This document shows, one piece after another, positions 8,761 to 18,349 of a DNA stretch of 64,000 nt; positions within the stretch are counted from its first letter, which is position 1, and each line of letters begins with the position of its first letter. The position numbers and the translations under genes are program-made. Below the pieces are notes generated by a model. The model had not been told where the DNA came from. It did not search any database and saw only the letters and a program-made list of their open reading frames with translations. Source of the DNA: Rubellimicrobium thermophilum DSM 16684 (GTDB taxonomy: Bacteria; Pseudomonadota; Alphaproteobacteria; Rhodobacterales; Rhodobacteraceae); NCBI RefSeq assembly GCF_000442315.1, contig NZ_KE557320.1, positions 831,606 through 895,605 of the forward strand, written 5' to 3'.

Positions 8761-9670
8761 TCAAGCGTCACAGGGGCGTGAGGCTTCTGTCAAGCGCACC
8801 TCTGCCTCAAGGCGCAGGATCTCGGCCCGCAGGCCCTGGATCAGCGCTCCGGCGAGACGGGCCATCCGTTCGCTCCGCCTGTCGGCGTCATGCCGGACCA
8901 GATAGTAGGTCCGGCGGAGCTCGACCGTCCCGGTCAGGATGCGGCCCAGTTCAGGGGCGAAAGGCAACGCGAAATCATGCACCACCCCGACACCCCCCCT
9001 GCCGCAGCAGCATGATCTGGACCGGAACCGCATTCGAGGCAAGAGCCGCCGTTTCGAGGCCGGCTTCCTCCAGCGTGTCCAGCGCCCGATCGAAGATCAT
9101 GTCGGGGATGTAACCCACGACCGGGCGGCCCTTCAGATCTGCAAGGCTGCGGACCGGCGGGGCATCGCGGCGCTGCGCGAGATGGAGATGGTAGTCGGCA
9201 ATCTTCTGGACCGTGAGACGCCCCGAATCGGGCGGTGTCACCATGATGGCCATGTCGGCCTCGCGCCGGCTGAGCGAAACCATCCGTGGCAGGGCCAGGA
9301 TCTGGATCTCCAGTCCCGGATTGGCTGACCGGATCCGGGCGGCAACCTGCGGCAGCAGGTAATTCGCACAGCCGTCGGGCGCACCGATGCGCAACTGGCC
9401 GGTCAGACCCTCGGCCGCCCCCCTGCCCTCCTCGGTGGCCAGACGCACGGCCTCTTCCGCCGCTTCCGCATGGGGAAGAAGGCGTGCACCGGCTTCGGTC
9501 AGGGCATAGCCCTGAGGCCCCTTGAGGAAGAGCGCCGTGCCCAGCCGCGCCTCCAGCCGGGCAATGCGCCGTCCCACCGTAGCCGGATCCATCCGCAGCC
9601 CCGGCGCCGCCTTCGACAACCCGCCCCCGCGCGCCACGCCCAGAAAGATGCGCCAGTCGTCCCAATCCAT
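8761..9670 (-). CDS. LysR family transcriptional regulator divergent from mmsA (frame broken near 8996)
   Basis: A 302-residue LysR-type regulator after correction. The N-terminal winged helix-turn-helix (DWRIFLGVARGGGLSKAAPGL...VGRRIARLEARLGTALF) is followed by an effector domain with LRIGAPDGCANYLLPQV. The frame changes in a G7 run (8993-8999 on the given strand): one G fewer joins VPVQIMLLRQGG to VGVVHDFALPFAPELGRIL. The ATG at 9670 lies 92 bases from the divergent mmsA start. In relatives such a regulator commonly adjoins methylmalonate-semialdehyde dehydrogenase, so control of mmsA is likely but inferred. The stop at 8761 sits just before the CBS gene. Confidence 0.88.
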
Positions 9671-9762
9671 GGTTTTGCATCCATGCAAGACAGGTAAGGA
9701 AAGATGCGCCTTCCTTTCGCGTCGATGCAAGAGTAGGGCCAGCGCAGGATCGGGAGGATGCC

Positions 9763-11262
9763 ATGAAGGAATTGACCCATTACATCGGCGGCGAACATGT
9801 GAAGGGCACATCCGGCCGTTTCGGAGATGTCTTCAATCCCGCCACGGGCGAGGTTCAGGCCAGGGTGCCCCTGGCCAGCCGCGAGGAGCTGGACCGTGCC
9901 GTCCGGATCGCCGCCGAGGCCCAGCCCCGATGGGCTGCGGTCAACCCGCAGCGGCGCGCGCGCGTCCTGATGCGCTTCGTGGATCTGCTCAACCGCGACA
10001 TGGACAAGCTGGCCGAGGCCCTGAGCCGCGAACATGGCAAGACGCTGCCCGATGCCGTGGGCGACATCCAGCGGGGGCTCGAGGTCGTCGAGTTCTGCAT
10101 CGGCGCGCCCCATCTGCTCAAGGGAGAGTTCACCGACGGCGCCGGTCCCGGCATCGACATGTATTCGATGCGCCAGCCCCTCGGTGTGACGGCGGGGATC
10201 ACGCCCTTCAACTTTCCGGCGATGATCCCGATGTGGATGTTCGCCCCCGCCATCGCCTGCGGCAATGCCTTCATCCTCAAGCCCTCCGAACGCGACCCCT
10301 CTGTCCCGCTGATGCTGGCCGAGCTGATCGAGGAGGCCGGCCTGCCCAAGGGCATCCTGCAGGTCGTCAACGGCGACAAGGAGGCGGTGGACGCGATCCT
10401 GGAGCATCCGGTCATCCAGGCCGTGGGCTTTGTTGGCTCCACGCCGATCGCAGCCTACATCTACGAACGCGGTGCCGCCCATGGCAAGCGCGTGCAGGCC
10501 TTCGGCGGCGCCAAGAATCACATGATCATCATGCCCGACGCCGACATGGATCAGGCAGCCGATGCCCTTGTGGGCGCCGGCTATGGCGCCGCGGGCGAGC
10601 GCTGCATGGCGATCTCGGTCGCGGTGCCCGTCGGCGAGGAGACCGCAGACCGCCTGATCGAAAAGCTCGTGCCCCGCATCGAAAAACTGAAGGTCGGCCC
10701 CTATACCGCGGGCAAGGATGTGGACTATGGCCCCGTCGTCACCGCCGCCGCCAAGGCGAACATCCTGCGGCTTGTGGAATCCGGCATCGAACAGGGCGCG
10801 AAGCTTGTGGTGGATGGACGGAACTTCACGCTCCAGGGCTATGAGAACGGCTTCTTCGTCGGGCCGCATCTCTTCGACCATGTGACGCGGGACATGGAGA
10901 TCTACCGCAAGGAAATCTTCGGGCCGGTCCTCTCCACCGTCCGGGCGAAATCCTACGAGGAGGCGCTGGGCCTTGCCATGGATCACGAATATGGCAACGG
11001 CACCGCCATCTTCACCCGCGACGGCGACACCGCGCGCGATTTCGCCTCTCGGGTCAATGTCGGCATGGTGGGGATCAATGTCCCGATCCCGGTGCCCCTG
11101 GCCTATCACACCTTCGGCGGATGGAAGCGTTCCGCCTTCGGCGACCTGAATCAGCACGGACCGGACAGCTTCCGCTTCTATACCCGCACGAAGACGGTGA
11201 CAGCCCGCTGGCCTTCCGGCATCAAGGAAGGAGCCGCCTTCAACTTCCGCCAGATGGAGTGA
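9763..11262 (+). CDS. mmsA: CoA-acylating methylmalonate-semialdehyde dehydrogenase
   Basis: MmsA oxidises methylmalonate or malonate semialdehyde to propionyl- or acetyl-CoA with NAD and CoA, in valine and inositol breakdown. The 499-residue protein shows the aldehyde dehydrogenase fold: GITPFNFPAMIPMWMFAPAIA, the NAD site PSERDPSVP, the GFVGSTPIAAYIY turn, FGGAKNH, the catalytic cysteine C281 in AAGERCMAIS, and KEIFGPVLS. The glutamate usual in non-acylating members is replaced by asparagine in GGAKNH, as in MmsA. The start at 9763 has GGGAGG just upstream. A LysR gene is divergent. Confidence 0.96.
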   Translation: MKELTHYIGGEHVKGTSGRFGDVFNPATGEVQARVPLASREELDRAVRIAAEAQPRWAAVNPQRRARVLMRFVDLLNRDMDKLAEALSREHGKTLPDAVGDIQRGLEVVEFCIGAPHLLKGEFTDGAGPGIDMYSMRQPLGVTAGITPFNFPAMIPMWMFAPAIACGNAFILKPSERDPSVPLMLAELIEEAGLPKGILQVVNGDKEAVDAILEHPVIQAVGFVGSTPIAAYIYERGAAHGKRVQAFGGAKNHMIIMPDADMDQAADALVGAGYGAAGERCMAISVAVPVGEETADRLIEKLVPRIEKLKVGPYTAGKDVDYGPVVTAAAKANILRLVESGIEQGAKLVVDGRNFTLQGYENGFFVGPHLFDHVTRDMEIYRKEIFGPVLSTVRAKSYEEALGLAMDHEYGNGTAIFTRDGDTARDFASRVNVGMVGINVPIPVPLAYHTFGGWKRSAFGDLNQHGPDSFRFYTRTKTVTARWPSGIKEGAAFNFRQME

Positions 11263-11263
11263 G

Positions 11264-11698
11264 ATGCCGCTCGCCTTCCGCATTCTTCCCGCCGCCAACC
11301 TGGTTCATGTGCGGTACTGGGGCTTTGCGGAGATCGAGGAGACGGAGCAGGCCATGCGGGCCTGCTTCGCCCGGCCCGATTTCCGGCCCGGCATGCGGCA
11401 TCTCGTGGACTTCACCGCAGTGGAAGGATTTTCGCGGGACTATGCAGGCTTCATGCGGCTTCAGGCCGGGGTGGCCGATCTGCTGCTCGGACAGCCTGTC
11501 GAGACGATGCTGGTGATCGTGGCCGGTTCGCCCTCTGGGCGGGCGATGGCTGGCTTGGTGATGCGAACCTGGGACGATGTCGACGGGATCGTGATCCGTG
11601 TGCAGGACAGCCTCGATGATGCGCTCGGCATCTTGGGGCTGCCGCCCGACACGTTGAATGCCGCAGTTCCCTGGTCGGACCAGATGGACCCTGCCTGA
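11264..11698 (+). CDS. Hypothetical protein, STAS/SpoIIAA-like
   Basis: A 144-residue soluble protein that starts one base after the mmsA stop, so it is probably co-translated with it. The pattern of short strands and helices (AFRILPAANLVHVRYWGFAEIEE, RHLVDFTAVEGFS, MLVIVAGSPSGRAMAGLVMR) resembles STAS or SpoIIAA-like folds with an ILVDF-type central strand. I cannot name the family with confidence. Its place suggests an accessory to, or passenger of, the mmsA transcript. Confidence 0.75.
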   Translation: MPLAFRILPAANLVHVRYWGFAEIEETEQAMRACFARPDFRPGMRHLVDFTAVEGFSRDYAGFMRLQAGVADLLLGQPVETMLVIVAGSPSGRAMAGLVMRTWDDVDGIVIRVQDSLDDALGILGLPPDTLNAAVPWSDQMDPA

Positions 11699-11719
11699 CC
11701 TCCGCGAGCCCGCCCGAGG

Positions 11720-11992
11720 CTAGCGGATGATGGCCCGAACCACGACAAGAACCACGATCGCGAACACGAGTGCCACCAGAAGCACCGCAATGACGGCGGT
11801 TCCGACCAGCGCCGTCAGGCCCAGGGCCGCCAGGACAAAGGGCGCGGCCACGGCCGCCACGACCCCGACCAGAAGATAGAGGGGCGTGTTGCGACCGCCG
11901 GCGATCCGGCTTGCGATCCAGCCCGCCAGAAGCCCGACCGCCGCCAGCAGCAGGATCATGATCCAGCCCAGCGTTCCCAGAACATTCTCCAT
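11720..11992 (-). CDS. Small membrane protein, GlsB/YeaQ-like
   Basis: A 90-residue very hydrophobic protein with three likely membrane segments: residues 8-28 (LGWIMILLLAAVGLLAG), about 38-60 and 62-88. The GWIASRIAGG turn after the first segment is like the transglycosylase-associated (GlsB/YeaQ/YmgE) family, which is often stress induced, but the rest is more repetitive than usual. The ATG at 11992 was chosen because all upstream sequence is uncharacteristic. It converges with the 11264 gene and is divergent from the 12086 gene. Confidence 0.75.
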   Translation of the reverse strand: MENVLGTLGWIMILLLAAVGLLAGWIASRIAGGRNTPLYLLVGVVAAVAAPFVLAALGLTALVGTAVIAVLLVALVFAIVVLVVVRAIIR

Positions 11993-12085
11993 TTCCTCGA
12001 TCCTCCGCCTGTCGTGACAGCCCAACCCTAGCCGGGGGACGGGCGGCCGCCTATCCTTGTCCTCCGTCAAGATCGGAGAGCCGCC

Positions 12086-12400
12086 TTGCGTCCTGCCCTT
12101 GCTACCCTTGTCCTGCTGATTCCCGCAGCGGCCTCTGCCGATGCCGAGGCCGCATGGCAAGATCACCGCCTCGCCGTCGAGATCGCCTGCCGCGAGGAGG
12201 CCGCCAGAGCCGGCTGGAACAGCGACCGCCTCACCATCGAGGTCAATCCCTTCGGCTCCGAAACCCATGGCGTCGCGCTGCTGACCATCGCGGGAGAGGG
12301 AGGCGCGGGAGAGGGAGGGTCGGACCGCCTCGTCTGCCTGGTCGAGAAGGCAACAGGCCGAACCGAGCTGACAGCGCCCTTTGCCCCCTTGCCGGAATGA
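12086..12400 (+). CDS. Secreted hypothetical protein (TTG start)
   Basis: A 104-residue protein with a clear signal peptide, RPALATLVLLIPAAASADA, cleaved probably after ASA at about residue 18. The mature part holds two cysteines (VEIACREEA and RLVCLVEK) that may form a disulfide. A nearly perfect 15-base tandem duplication around 12293-12324 encodes AGEGG twice. The start is TTG at 12086, with CGGAGAG in front. Its stop overlaps the start of the YdcF-like gene (ATGA at 12397-12400). I do not recognise a family. Confidence 0.7.
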   Translation: MRPALATLVLLIPAAASADAEAAWQDHRLAVEIACREEAARAGWNSDRLTIEVNPFGSETHGVALLTIAGEGGAGEGGSDRLVCLVEKATGRTELTAPFAPLPE

Positions 12401-12873
12401 GGGTTGCGCTGATCCTGGGCTGCGCGGTCTGGCCGGACGGTCCTTCGCCCGCCTTGCGCCGCAGGACGCTTCATGCGCTGGGCCTGTGGCGGCGCGGCGC
12501 GGTCGAGGCCCTGGTCCCCTGCGGCGGCCTCGGCCGCCATCCACCCGCCGAAGGCGAGGCGATGCGGAGCCTGCTTCTGGCAAAAGGCGTGCCCGATCAC
12601 GTGATCCATCCCGAAACCGCTTCGCGCAGCACGATCGAGAACATCGCCTTCGCCCGGCCGATCCTGGAGCGGCTGGGCGCCTCGCAGATCCTTGTGGTGA
12701 CGGATGCCACCCATGCGCCGCGGGCCCTTCTCGTGGCGCGGCGATTCGGTCTGGATGCCGTGGCCTCCTGCCCGCCGCTGCGCAGCGGACGGCTGACAGC
12801 CGCGATCCGCCAGACCCTGCGCGAGGTGCCGGCCACCGCCCTGACGCTCTGGCGGCTGCGCAGGATGCGCTGA
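12397..12873 (+). CDS. YdcF/SanA-like (DUF218) protein
   Basis: A 158-residue DUF218-type protein without a membrane anchor. The family pattern is visible: an opening strand with a glycine turn (ALILGCAVWPDG), VPCGGLG, EGEAMRSLL, the SRSTIENIAFAR motif and a strand ILVVTDATHAPRA. DUF218 proteins are linked to envelope or vancomycin-sensitivity functions (SanA, ElyC), but the reaction is unknown. Translation is probably coupled to the secreted protein upstream by the ATGA overlap. Confidence 0.8.
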   Translation: MRVALILGCAVWPDGPSPALRRRTLHALGLWRRGAVEALVPCGGLGRHPPAEGEAMRSLLLAKGVPDHVIHPETASRSTIENIAFARPILERLGASQILVVTDATHAPRALLVARRFGLDAVASCPPLRSGRLTAAIRQTLREVPATALTLWRLRRMR

Positions 12874-12959
12874 CATCGGAATGCCGCAGCCGGCCCGATG
12901 CCGATCCGTCCTGGCCTGGCCCCTTGCCCTTCATCCGGCAGGGCGGCAGGGTTGATGCG

Positions 12960-13451
12960 ATGGCCGAGACCCGCCCCGACCCCATCCGCCCGACCGACGC
13001 AGAAGCCCGCAACCTTGCCCGGCGGCTCCTGAACGATTCGCGACATGGTGCACTGGGCGTTCTCGACCCCGAGAGCGGCGGGCCCTTCGTCTCTCGCGTG
13101 GCGACAGCGTGGGAGGGCCGCGCCGCGCTGATTCTTGTCTCGGCGCTTTCGCATCACAGCCGCGCGCTCATGGCCGATCCGCGTTGCTCTCTCCTTGTGG
13201 GAGAGCCCGGGCCGAAAGGCGATCCGCTGACCCATCCGCGGCTGACGATTCTCGGGCGGGCGGAACCGGCGGACAAGGCCGGATGGCGCGACTTCTGGCT
13301 TTCGCGCCACCCCAAGGCCGCGCTCTATTTCGACTTCGCGGATTTCGCGATGCTCCGGCTTCTCCCCGTTGCGGCCCATCTCAACGGGGGCTTCGGCCGG
13401 GCCTACCGCCTGATGCCGGCGGACCTCACGGAAGGCGGCGGGGCCGCTTGA
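12960..13451 (+). CDS. Pyridoxamine 5'-phosphate oxidase-fold protein, HugZ-like
   Basis: A 163-residue split-barrel flavin/heme-binding-fold protein. The segments [71 protein letters not shown] and the end [26 protein letters not shown] match the HugZ/PNPOx-like proteins used in heme breakdown or of unknown role in alphaproteobacteria. The ATG at 12960 follows GGCAGGG. No heme-uptake genes are seen nearby, so heme use is not supported by context. Confidence 0.85.
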   Translation: MAETRPDPIRPTDAEARNLARRLLNDSRHGALGVLDPESGGPFVSRVATAWEGRAALILVSALSHHSRALMADPRCSLLVGEPGPKGDPLTHPRLTILGRAEPADKAGWRDFWLSRHPKAALYFDFADFAMLRLLPVAAHLNGGFGRAYRLMPADLTEGGGAA

Positions 13452-13485
13452 CAGAGGCGGCAACTGGGTCCAGATAGCCGCGCGT

Positions 13486-13561
<76 letters not shown>

Positions 13562-13684
13562 TCCCCACCCTGCCGATGCGGTCGGTGCAACGGAAAGGGC
13601 CTTTGCTGCGCCGCCCTCGCGGCTTGCCTCCGCCCGCAGGGGCGGATGCCCCTGCAATGAAGCCGGTCCGTTCCCGGGTGCATC

Positions 13685-14368
13685 ATGGAACTTTTCACCG
13701 CCGAAGGTCTTGCCGCGCTCCTGCAGGTTATCGGGATCGATCTCGTCCTTGCCGGCGACAACGCCATCGTCATCGGCCTTGCCGCGGCGGGCCTGCCTGC
13801 CATCCAGCGCCACCGCGTGATCGCTGTCGGCATCGCCGCAGCGACCGTGCTGCGCATCCTCTTCGCCCTGGTCACGAGCTGGCTTCTGGGCTTCGGCGGC
13901 GCGCTTCTGGTTGCCGGCGGCCTGCTGCTGCTCTGGGTCTGCTGGAAGATGTGGCGCGAACTGCGGACGGGCCATGAGGCGGAACAGATCGCCGCGGAGG
14001 AAGCCCTGTCGGACCGGGATCTGGATGGCGATGGCGCCGTCGCCGCCCGGCTGCCCGCCAAGACCTTCGGTCAGGCCGCTGTCCAGATCATCGTGGCGGA
14101 TGTGTCGATGAGTCTTGACAACGTGCTCGCAGTCGCCGGCGCGGCGCATGACCATCCCGCCATCCTGGCGGCAGGCCTCATCCTCTCCATCGCGCTCATG
14201 GGCCTGGCCTCGACCGTGATCGCGCGGATCATCGCCCGCCATCGCTGGCTGGCCTATCTGGGCGTGGCCCTGATCCTCTATGTCGCGCTCGCGATGCTGC
14301 AGGAGGGGTATGAGCAGGTGACCCATCCCGAACCCGAAACGGCCGTCGCCCTGGCCGATCCGGCCTGA
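13685..14368 (+). CDS. TerC/YjbE family membrane protein (putative metal transporter)
   Basis: A 227-residue integral membrane protein of the TerC superfamily, YjbE subgroup. Two repeats carry the family acidic motifs: [21 protein letters not shown] near the N-terminus and [20 protein letters not shown] in the middle, with about seven membrane helices and a charged cytoplasmic loop ([20 protein letters not shown]) between them. TerC proteins are linked to metal export, for example Mn loaded exoenzymes. Two other stress-type genes, terB at 21 kb and the CHAD gene, are not adjacent, so a tellurite operon is not implied. Confidence 0.9.
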   Translation: MELFTAEGLAALLQVIGIDLVLAGDNAIVIGLAAAGLPAIQRHRVIAVGIAAATVLRILFALVTSWLLGFGGALLVAGGLLLLWVCWKMWRELRTGHEAEQIAAEEALSDRDLDGDGAVAARLPAKTFGQAAVQIIVADVSMSLDNVLAVAGAAHDHPAILAAGLILSIALMGLASTVIARIIARHRWLAYLGVALILYVALAMLQEGYEQVTHPEPETAVALADPA

Positions 14369-14392
14369 GGCCGGCCCGGCGCGGAGACCCCT

Positions 14393-14785
14393 TCAGGCCC
14401 GGAAGCGGTCGTCGATCTCTACCCCGAGGGCCGTCGCAAGGGCGTTGGTGCGGCAGGCCAGCGCCACCACCGCCAGCAATTCGGCATGCATGGCCGGGGT
14501 CATGCCCTTCGCCCGCGCCGCCGCCGTGTGCGAATGGACGCAATAGCTGCAGCCATTGGCGGCCGATACGGCGACATAGATCATCTCCTTCACCAGAGGA
14601 TCGAGCGCACCCGGCGCCATCACCCGGCCGATGGTTTCCCACAGATCGCGCATCTGCGCCGGATCATGGGCCAGTGCACGCCAGAAATTGTTGGGCTCTG
14701 TCCCCCGCGAGATGCGGATGGCCTCGAGAACGGCCCGCGCCTCGGGCGAGGCCTCCTCGTCAGTCAGCAGCGGAACGGTTCCCAT
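14393..14785 (-). CDS. Carboxymuconolactone decarboxylase/AhpD-like protein
   Basis: A 130-residue AhpD-like all-helical protein. The redox motif NGCSYCVHSHTAAAR contains the CxxC pair and following histidine of the alkylhydroperoxidase family; LVKEMIYVAVSAAN precedes it. It probably acts as a peroxidase or disulfide reductase, with partner unknown. The ATG at 14785 follows GGGAGGG, so I prefer it over the upstream ATG at 14803. A possible small ORF and the LprI-like gene lie upstream on the same strand. Confidence 0.85.
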   Translation of the reverse strand: MGTVPLLTDEEASPEARAVLEAIRISRGTEPNNFWRALAHDPAQMRDLWETIGRVMAPGALDPLVKEMIYVAVSAANGCSYCVHSHTAAARAKGMTPAMHAELLAVVALACRTNALATALGVEIDDRFRA

Positions 14786-14910
14786 GATGCCCTCCCGATC
14801 CATGCAGCGGCCAGGCCGACGGCCCGCGCCTCTCTGGACAGCTCCTCATGCCACATCCACCCCCCGGGCAGGGCCGGGCCGGCGATCTTGCATCCTTTCG
14901 TCTCCGTCAT
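14764..14910 (-). CDS. Possible small ORF, 48 residues (weak)
   Basis: An ATG at 14910 sits one base after the stop of the LprI-like gene and has a strong GAGGAG ribosome site. It opens a 48-residue frame (MTETKGCKIAGPALPGG...) that overlaps the AhpD-like start by 22 bases in another frame. The peptide has no clear domain or signal. Support is the ribosome site and spacing only. It could be a coupling leader or chance. Confidence 0.25.
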   Translation of the reverse strand: MTETKGCKIAGPALPGGWMWHEELSREARAVGLAAAWIGRASWEPFRC

Positions 14911-14911
14911 C

Positions 14912-15319
14912 TCACTTCTCCTCATCCCCATAGGCCAGAAGATCCCTCGTCCGTTCGACGGTCAGCCTTTCGAGACAGGTGGCGCGGATCAGCGGTTCGA
15001 TGGAACCGCCGGCATAAAGGGCCGCTTCGGCCTCGCAGGCGGCATCGCGGAAGACGATCCAGGCGCGCTGAGCCTCGCGCAGAAGGGCTTCGAGGCCTCG
15101 GCTGCCGTCCGGATCCAGCGCCTCGATCGCCGAGACAGCCCGGGCATAGGCGGCGTTGAGAGCATCATCCGCAGCCAGCCAGGCCTCCATCGCGCAGAGG
15201 TTCATGGTGGCCTGCGTCGTCGGCGCCGTGCAATCCCCGGTCTGGGCTGCCCCCCGGCCGGGGGGCAAGGCGAGAAGAAGGCAGCTCAGCAGGACCCAGG
15301 CAGGGACAGCGCGGCGCAT
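14912..15319 (-). CDS. LprI/DUF1311-like secreted protein
   Basis: A 135-residue exported protein. The signal peptide RRAVPAWVLLSCLLLALPPGRGAAQ ends near residue 27. The mature part has the lysozyme-inhibitor LprI pattern: a cysteine near the start, TMNLCAMEAWLAADDALNAAYARA, REAQRAWIVFRDAACEAEAALY and TCLERLTVERT. Four conserved cysteines fit two disulfides. LprI in mycobacteria inhibits lysozyme; most bacterial members are untested. It is downstream of, and on the same strand as, the large beta-helix gene. Confidence 0.82.
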   Translation of the reverse strand: MRRAVPAWVLLSCLLLALPPGRGAAQTGDCTAPTTQATMNLCAMEAWLAADDALNAAYARAVSAIEALDPDGSRGLEALLREAQRAWIVFRDAACEAEAALYAGGSIEPLIRATCLERLTVERTRDLLAYGDEEK

Positions 15320-15398
15320 GGGAAGAATCTTCGGTTTGGTCGGCTCCCCCGCCAGTCTGGGGGGGAGCGGAAGGACACACAAGGCAGGCCGTGCCGGA

Positions 15399-17695
15399 TC
15401 ACTGGGGATTGTCGATGCGCATCTGGACGCGCACCGTTCCCCGCACCGCCGTGCCCCAGTTGATGCGGATCTGCCGGCGATCGGGTCCGTATTCCGCTTC
15501 GGTCCAGGGCATCTCGTGCACCGTCTGACCGGCCGCATCCTGGATGCGGCCCACCGGAACGACCGATTCGACCACCCGAGCCCGTGCCCCGAAGGGCAGC
15601 CATGTGCCGGGATCACAGACCCAGTTGCGGCTGGCCGTGGCCTGCGTGTGCGTCATCGAGAGGGGATTGCGCACCTCCTGATTGACCCCGGAGAAGGTGT
15701 TGCCCGCAAAGGTGATGTTGCGGAAGCGCGAATAGTCGAGATCGGCATGGGTGGTATCCACGCGCTCGATGCGGTCGATGTTGCCGTTGATCGGCCGGAA
15801 GACATTGTTCGTCACCGTCAGGCCATGGATGTAGTGGCCGGGCCCGAAGGGCTTGATCACCAGCCAGTTGAACCAGGGCGCGACATTGATGACGGTGAAG
15901 ATGTTCCCCGTCACCGTCAGCCCGCCAAAGCTGAACTGGCTGTTGAAGGCGGGCGTCGCGTCATGTTCGTTGGTCCACTCGATGAAGTTGTTGTCGATGT
16001 AGTTGCCGACGATCAGCGCCATCGGGTTCGGCGTGGTCAGGATCAGCCCTCCCTTGCGGATGCCGTTGGTCGTGTCATCGCCATGGAACCAGTGATTGCC
16101 CGAAATGACGCTGCCCGTGCCGCCGATCACCGCGAAATGCATGAAGCGGACGATGCGGTTGTCGCGCACTTTCACGTCATTGGCATTCGAGTTGAAGACC
16201 AGCGTCTTGCGTTCGCTGACCGGCAGGGACTGTTCGTTGGACAGGAACTGGCAGCGGTCGATCAGCATCCCCTGGCAGCCCCGCCCGATGGAGGTGATCG
16301 CGCGGTCCTTCGGTCTGGTGAAGAAGCAGTCGCGGACCTGGAAGATCAGCCCCTGCCGGGCAAGCATGATCGCGCTGGCCTGGCCGTTGCACTGGAACTC
16401 CACATCCGCGATGGTCATCGCCTGGAGATCGTCATAGCCCGAGAAATCCAGAAGATACTTGAAGCGGCGGAAGGTGTAGGTCTGGGTGCCGGCCGCGCCG
16501 TAGAGCTCGGCCGAGAGGGTCAGGCTGCCCTGCGCGACATTGACATCGCGCACATAGACCTCGCGCCCCACGCCATTGCCCGTCACCAGACTGCCCACGG
16601 GAATGTTCGCCACATTCACCACATTGGTGAGCTGAAGCGGATTGGCGGGCGAATAGCTGGCCTGGCTTGTCACCACCGTGTCGGCAAAGGCGGCCGCTGA
16701 TCCTTCGGCCGGATGGAACTGGCCGTTGCGGATCACACGGCGCTGGGCAAAGACGGTGCGACCGGGATCGCAGGCCTGCATGTCCACCGGACCGGACAGG
16801 GCAATGCGCCGCCCGCACAGATCCAGCCCCTCATGGTCGGAGAAGTTCAGCAGCGCCTGATAGGCCTTGCGGAAGGCCGTCTCCTCGTTGCCGAAGGCGT
16901 CGATATAGCTGTTCAGATCGAAATTCCGCTGAAGGAGGAAGCGGCGGGCGGGCGGCTGGATGACGGTGCCCTCGAAGCGGACGGGATTGCGGAAGGTCAC
17001 GTCGCCATCGAGGAATAGGTGCCCGCGGGAACCAGCACCTCGCGCCCCTGGGCGGCATTGTCGGCGGCGTTGAAGGCGGGGGCGTCATTCGTCGTGCCGT
17101 CCCCCCTTGCCCCGTAGTCCCGCACATCCACGCGCGCGAGCATGTCGCGCAGGAAGACATGCGTCACATCCTCGATGGCGATGTCGTCGATGCGCAGCAC
17201 CGCGCCGTTCGGCCCCGTCACATCGAGCCCCAGATGCGCCGAGGCGACGGCCGGCGACCAGACGAGATCGACCCCGTTGCGGTTCGAGACGGCAATGATG
17301 GCCGAGATCTCGACCACCTGGCCATAGCCGGGGATGGCCCTGGCCGGGCCGGTCACGGGCAGGCCGGCGATCGCGCTGCCCGAGGCGCTGAGGGGATGGC
17401 CCGCGATGCGCACCGAAGGCAGGGGACCGGCCACGCATTTGACGCGTGCCGTCACGCGCAGGAACAGGCCCGGCATGAAGGGTGTCGCGATCATGCAGCG
17501 CAGTTTCTGCGTGCCGGTCGTCTTGACGATCTCGAGACAGCCCCCGAAGTCCTGATCGGCCGGAACGAAGACGCCGCCCCCTGCGCCGGCATAGGTATCG
17601 GACCCCGGCGTGCCGTCGCCGCTCGACCAGTTCGAGAGGCCCGCCGCAAAGGGCGGCGGCATGAGTGCCAGTCCGTCGGTAATGGCCCTGTTCAT
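15399..17695 (-). CDS. Pectate-lyase/GH28-related right-handed beta-helix protein (frame broken near 17014)
   Basis: A 765-residue protein after restoring one T at about 17014-17015, where GTY should read on into a DGDVTFRNPV-like sequence. The N-terminal 200 residues form a carbohydrate-module-like beta domain (MNRAITDGLALMPPPFAAGL, then ATPFMPGLFLRVTARV). Then comes the pectate-lyase superfamily entry motif VRDYGARGDGTTNDAPAF near residue 206. The rest is rich in parallel beta-helix rungs with N-G-N turns (SGNHWFHGDDTTNGI, VGNYIDNNFIEW, TGNIFTVIN, AGNTFSGVN). No signal peptide is seen. I recall this architecture as widespread in Rhodobacterales. A spike or polysaccharide-binding role is possible; enzyme activity is not demonstrated. 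Confidence 0.85.
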
Positions 17696-17793
17696 CGGTG
17701 ATCCCCCGGAATGCGTTTCGGCCCGCCGAGGGATAGGAGGAAGAGGTTAACGCTTTCCTACAGCACCGCGCGCTCCACCGGCCCTTTGTGCAA

Positions 17794-17810
17794 CACCCCT
17801 GCGAGGGGTG
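17794..17810 (-). terminator. Short perfect hairpin after the DUF4864 gene
   Basis: CACCCCT (17794-17800) and AGGGGTG (17804-17810) form a 7-bp stem with a 3-base loop. It lies about 25 bases beyond the stop of the leftward DUF4864 gene and ahead of the leftward beta-helix gene. There is no T run, so termination strength is uncertain. Confidence 0.4.
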
Positions 17811-17834
17811 CGAATCAGGGATGGCATGGCGGGA

Positions 17835-18245
17835 TCAGACCATTCCCTCCATGGGCGGAAGGATCCAGACCCCGTTGATCTTCCATCCATCTTCCTGTTC
17901 GATCATCTCATAGTCGAGAACCCAGTCCCGCCCGTCCGGGCCCGTGACGGCCACGCGCTGGCGCAGGCGCCCCCCCTCCTCGCGCAGATCGAGGAAACGG
18001 GCGTTGCGGTTGTCCCAGACCATCGGATAACCGCCCTGCACCATCGCCCCGAAGCGTTCGGGCGTCCCGAAGATGCCGCGGATGGCACGGCTGGCATGAT
18101 CCCATGCGCCAGCGATGTCGCGGGCCGTGAAATCCGCAAGCTGATCGGCAATGACCGCCTCGATGGCTGCGCGATCCCCGGCCTCCTGGGCGGACAGGAC
18201 CGGAGCGAAGGACAGAAGACAGGCCGTGACAAGAAGGCTTCGCAT
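17835..18245 (-). CDS. DUF4864 exported protein
   Basis: A 136-residue protein with signal peptide MRSLLVTACLLSFAPVLSAQ and a mature domain of the SnoaL/NTF2-like DUF4864 type: RAAIEAVIADQLADFTARDIAGAWDHAS, YPMVWDNRNARFLDL, and the end DWVLDYEMIEQEDGWKINGVWILP. Such domains bind small ligands or are structural; function unknown. The ATG at 18245 starts the signal peptide. The gene is divergent from the CHAD gene at 18350. Confidence 0.82.
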   Translation of the reverse strand: MRSLLVTACLLSFAPVLSAQEAGDRAAIEAVIADQLADFTARDIAGAWDHASRAIRGIFGTPERFGAMVQGGYPMVWDNRNARFLDLREEGGRLRQRVAVTGPDGRDWVLDYEMIEQEDGWKINGVWILPPMEGMV

Positions 18246-18349
18246 GGCGGATCTCCGGGGATGGGGATCGGGGAATTGGGATCGGGACACTTGAAGGATA
18301 CGAGGCACGACCAAGATCAGTTTCGGCTGCAATCCGGAAAGTTCCCGCC

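Noticed and set aside
9499-11298. A 599-codon minus-strand frame across mmsA
   Set aside because: It is rich in His, Asp and Arg as expected from the reverse complement of GC-rich coding sequence, and mmsA itself is unmistakable.
13562-13684. Integration site at the tRNA-Ala 3' end
   Set aside because: No direct repeat of the tRNA end and no integrase nearby; the next gene is a TerC-type transporter in ordinary spacing.
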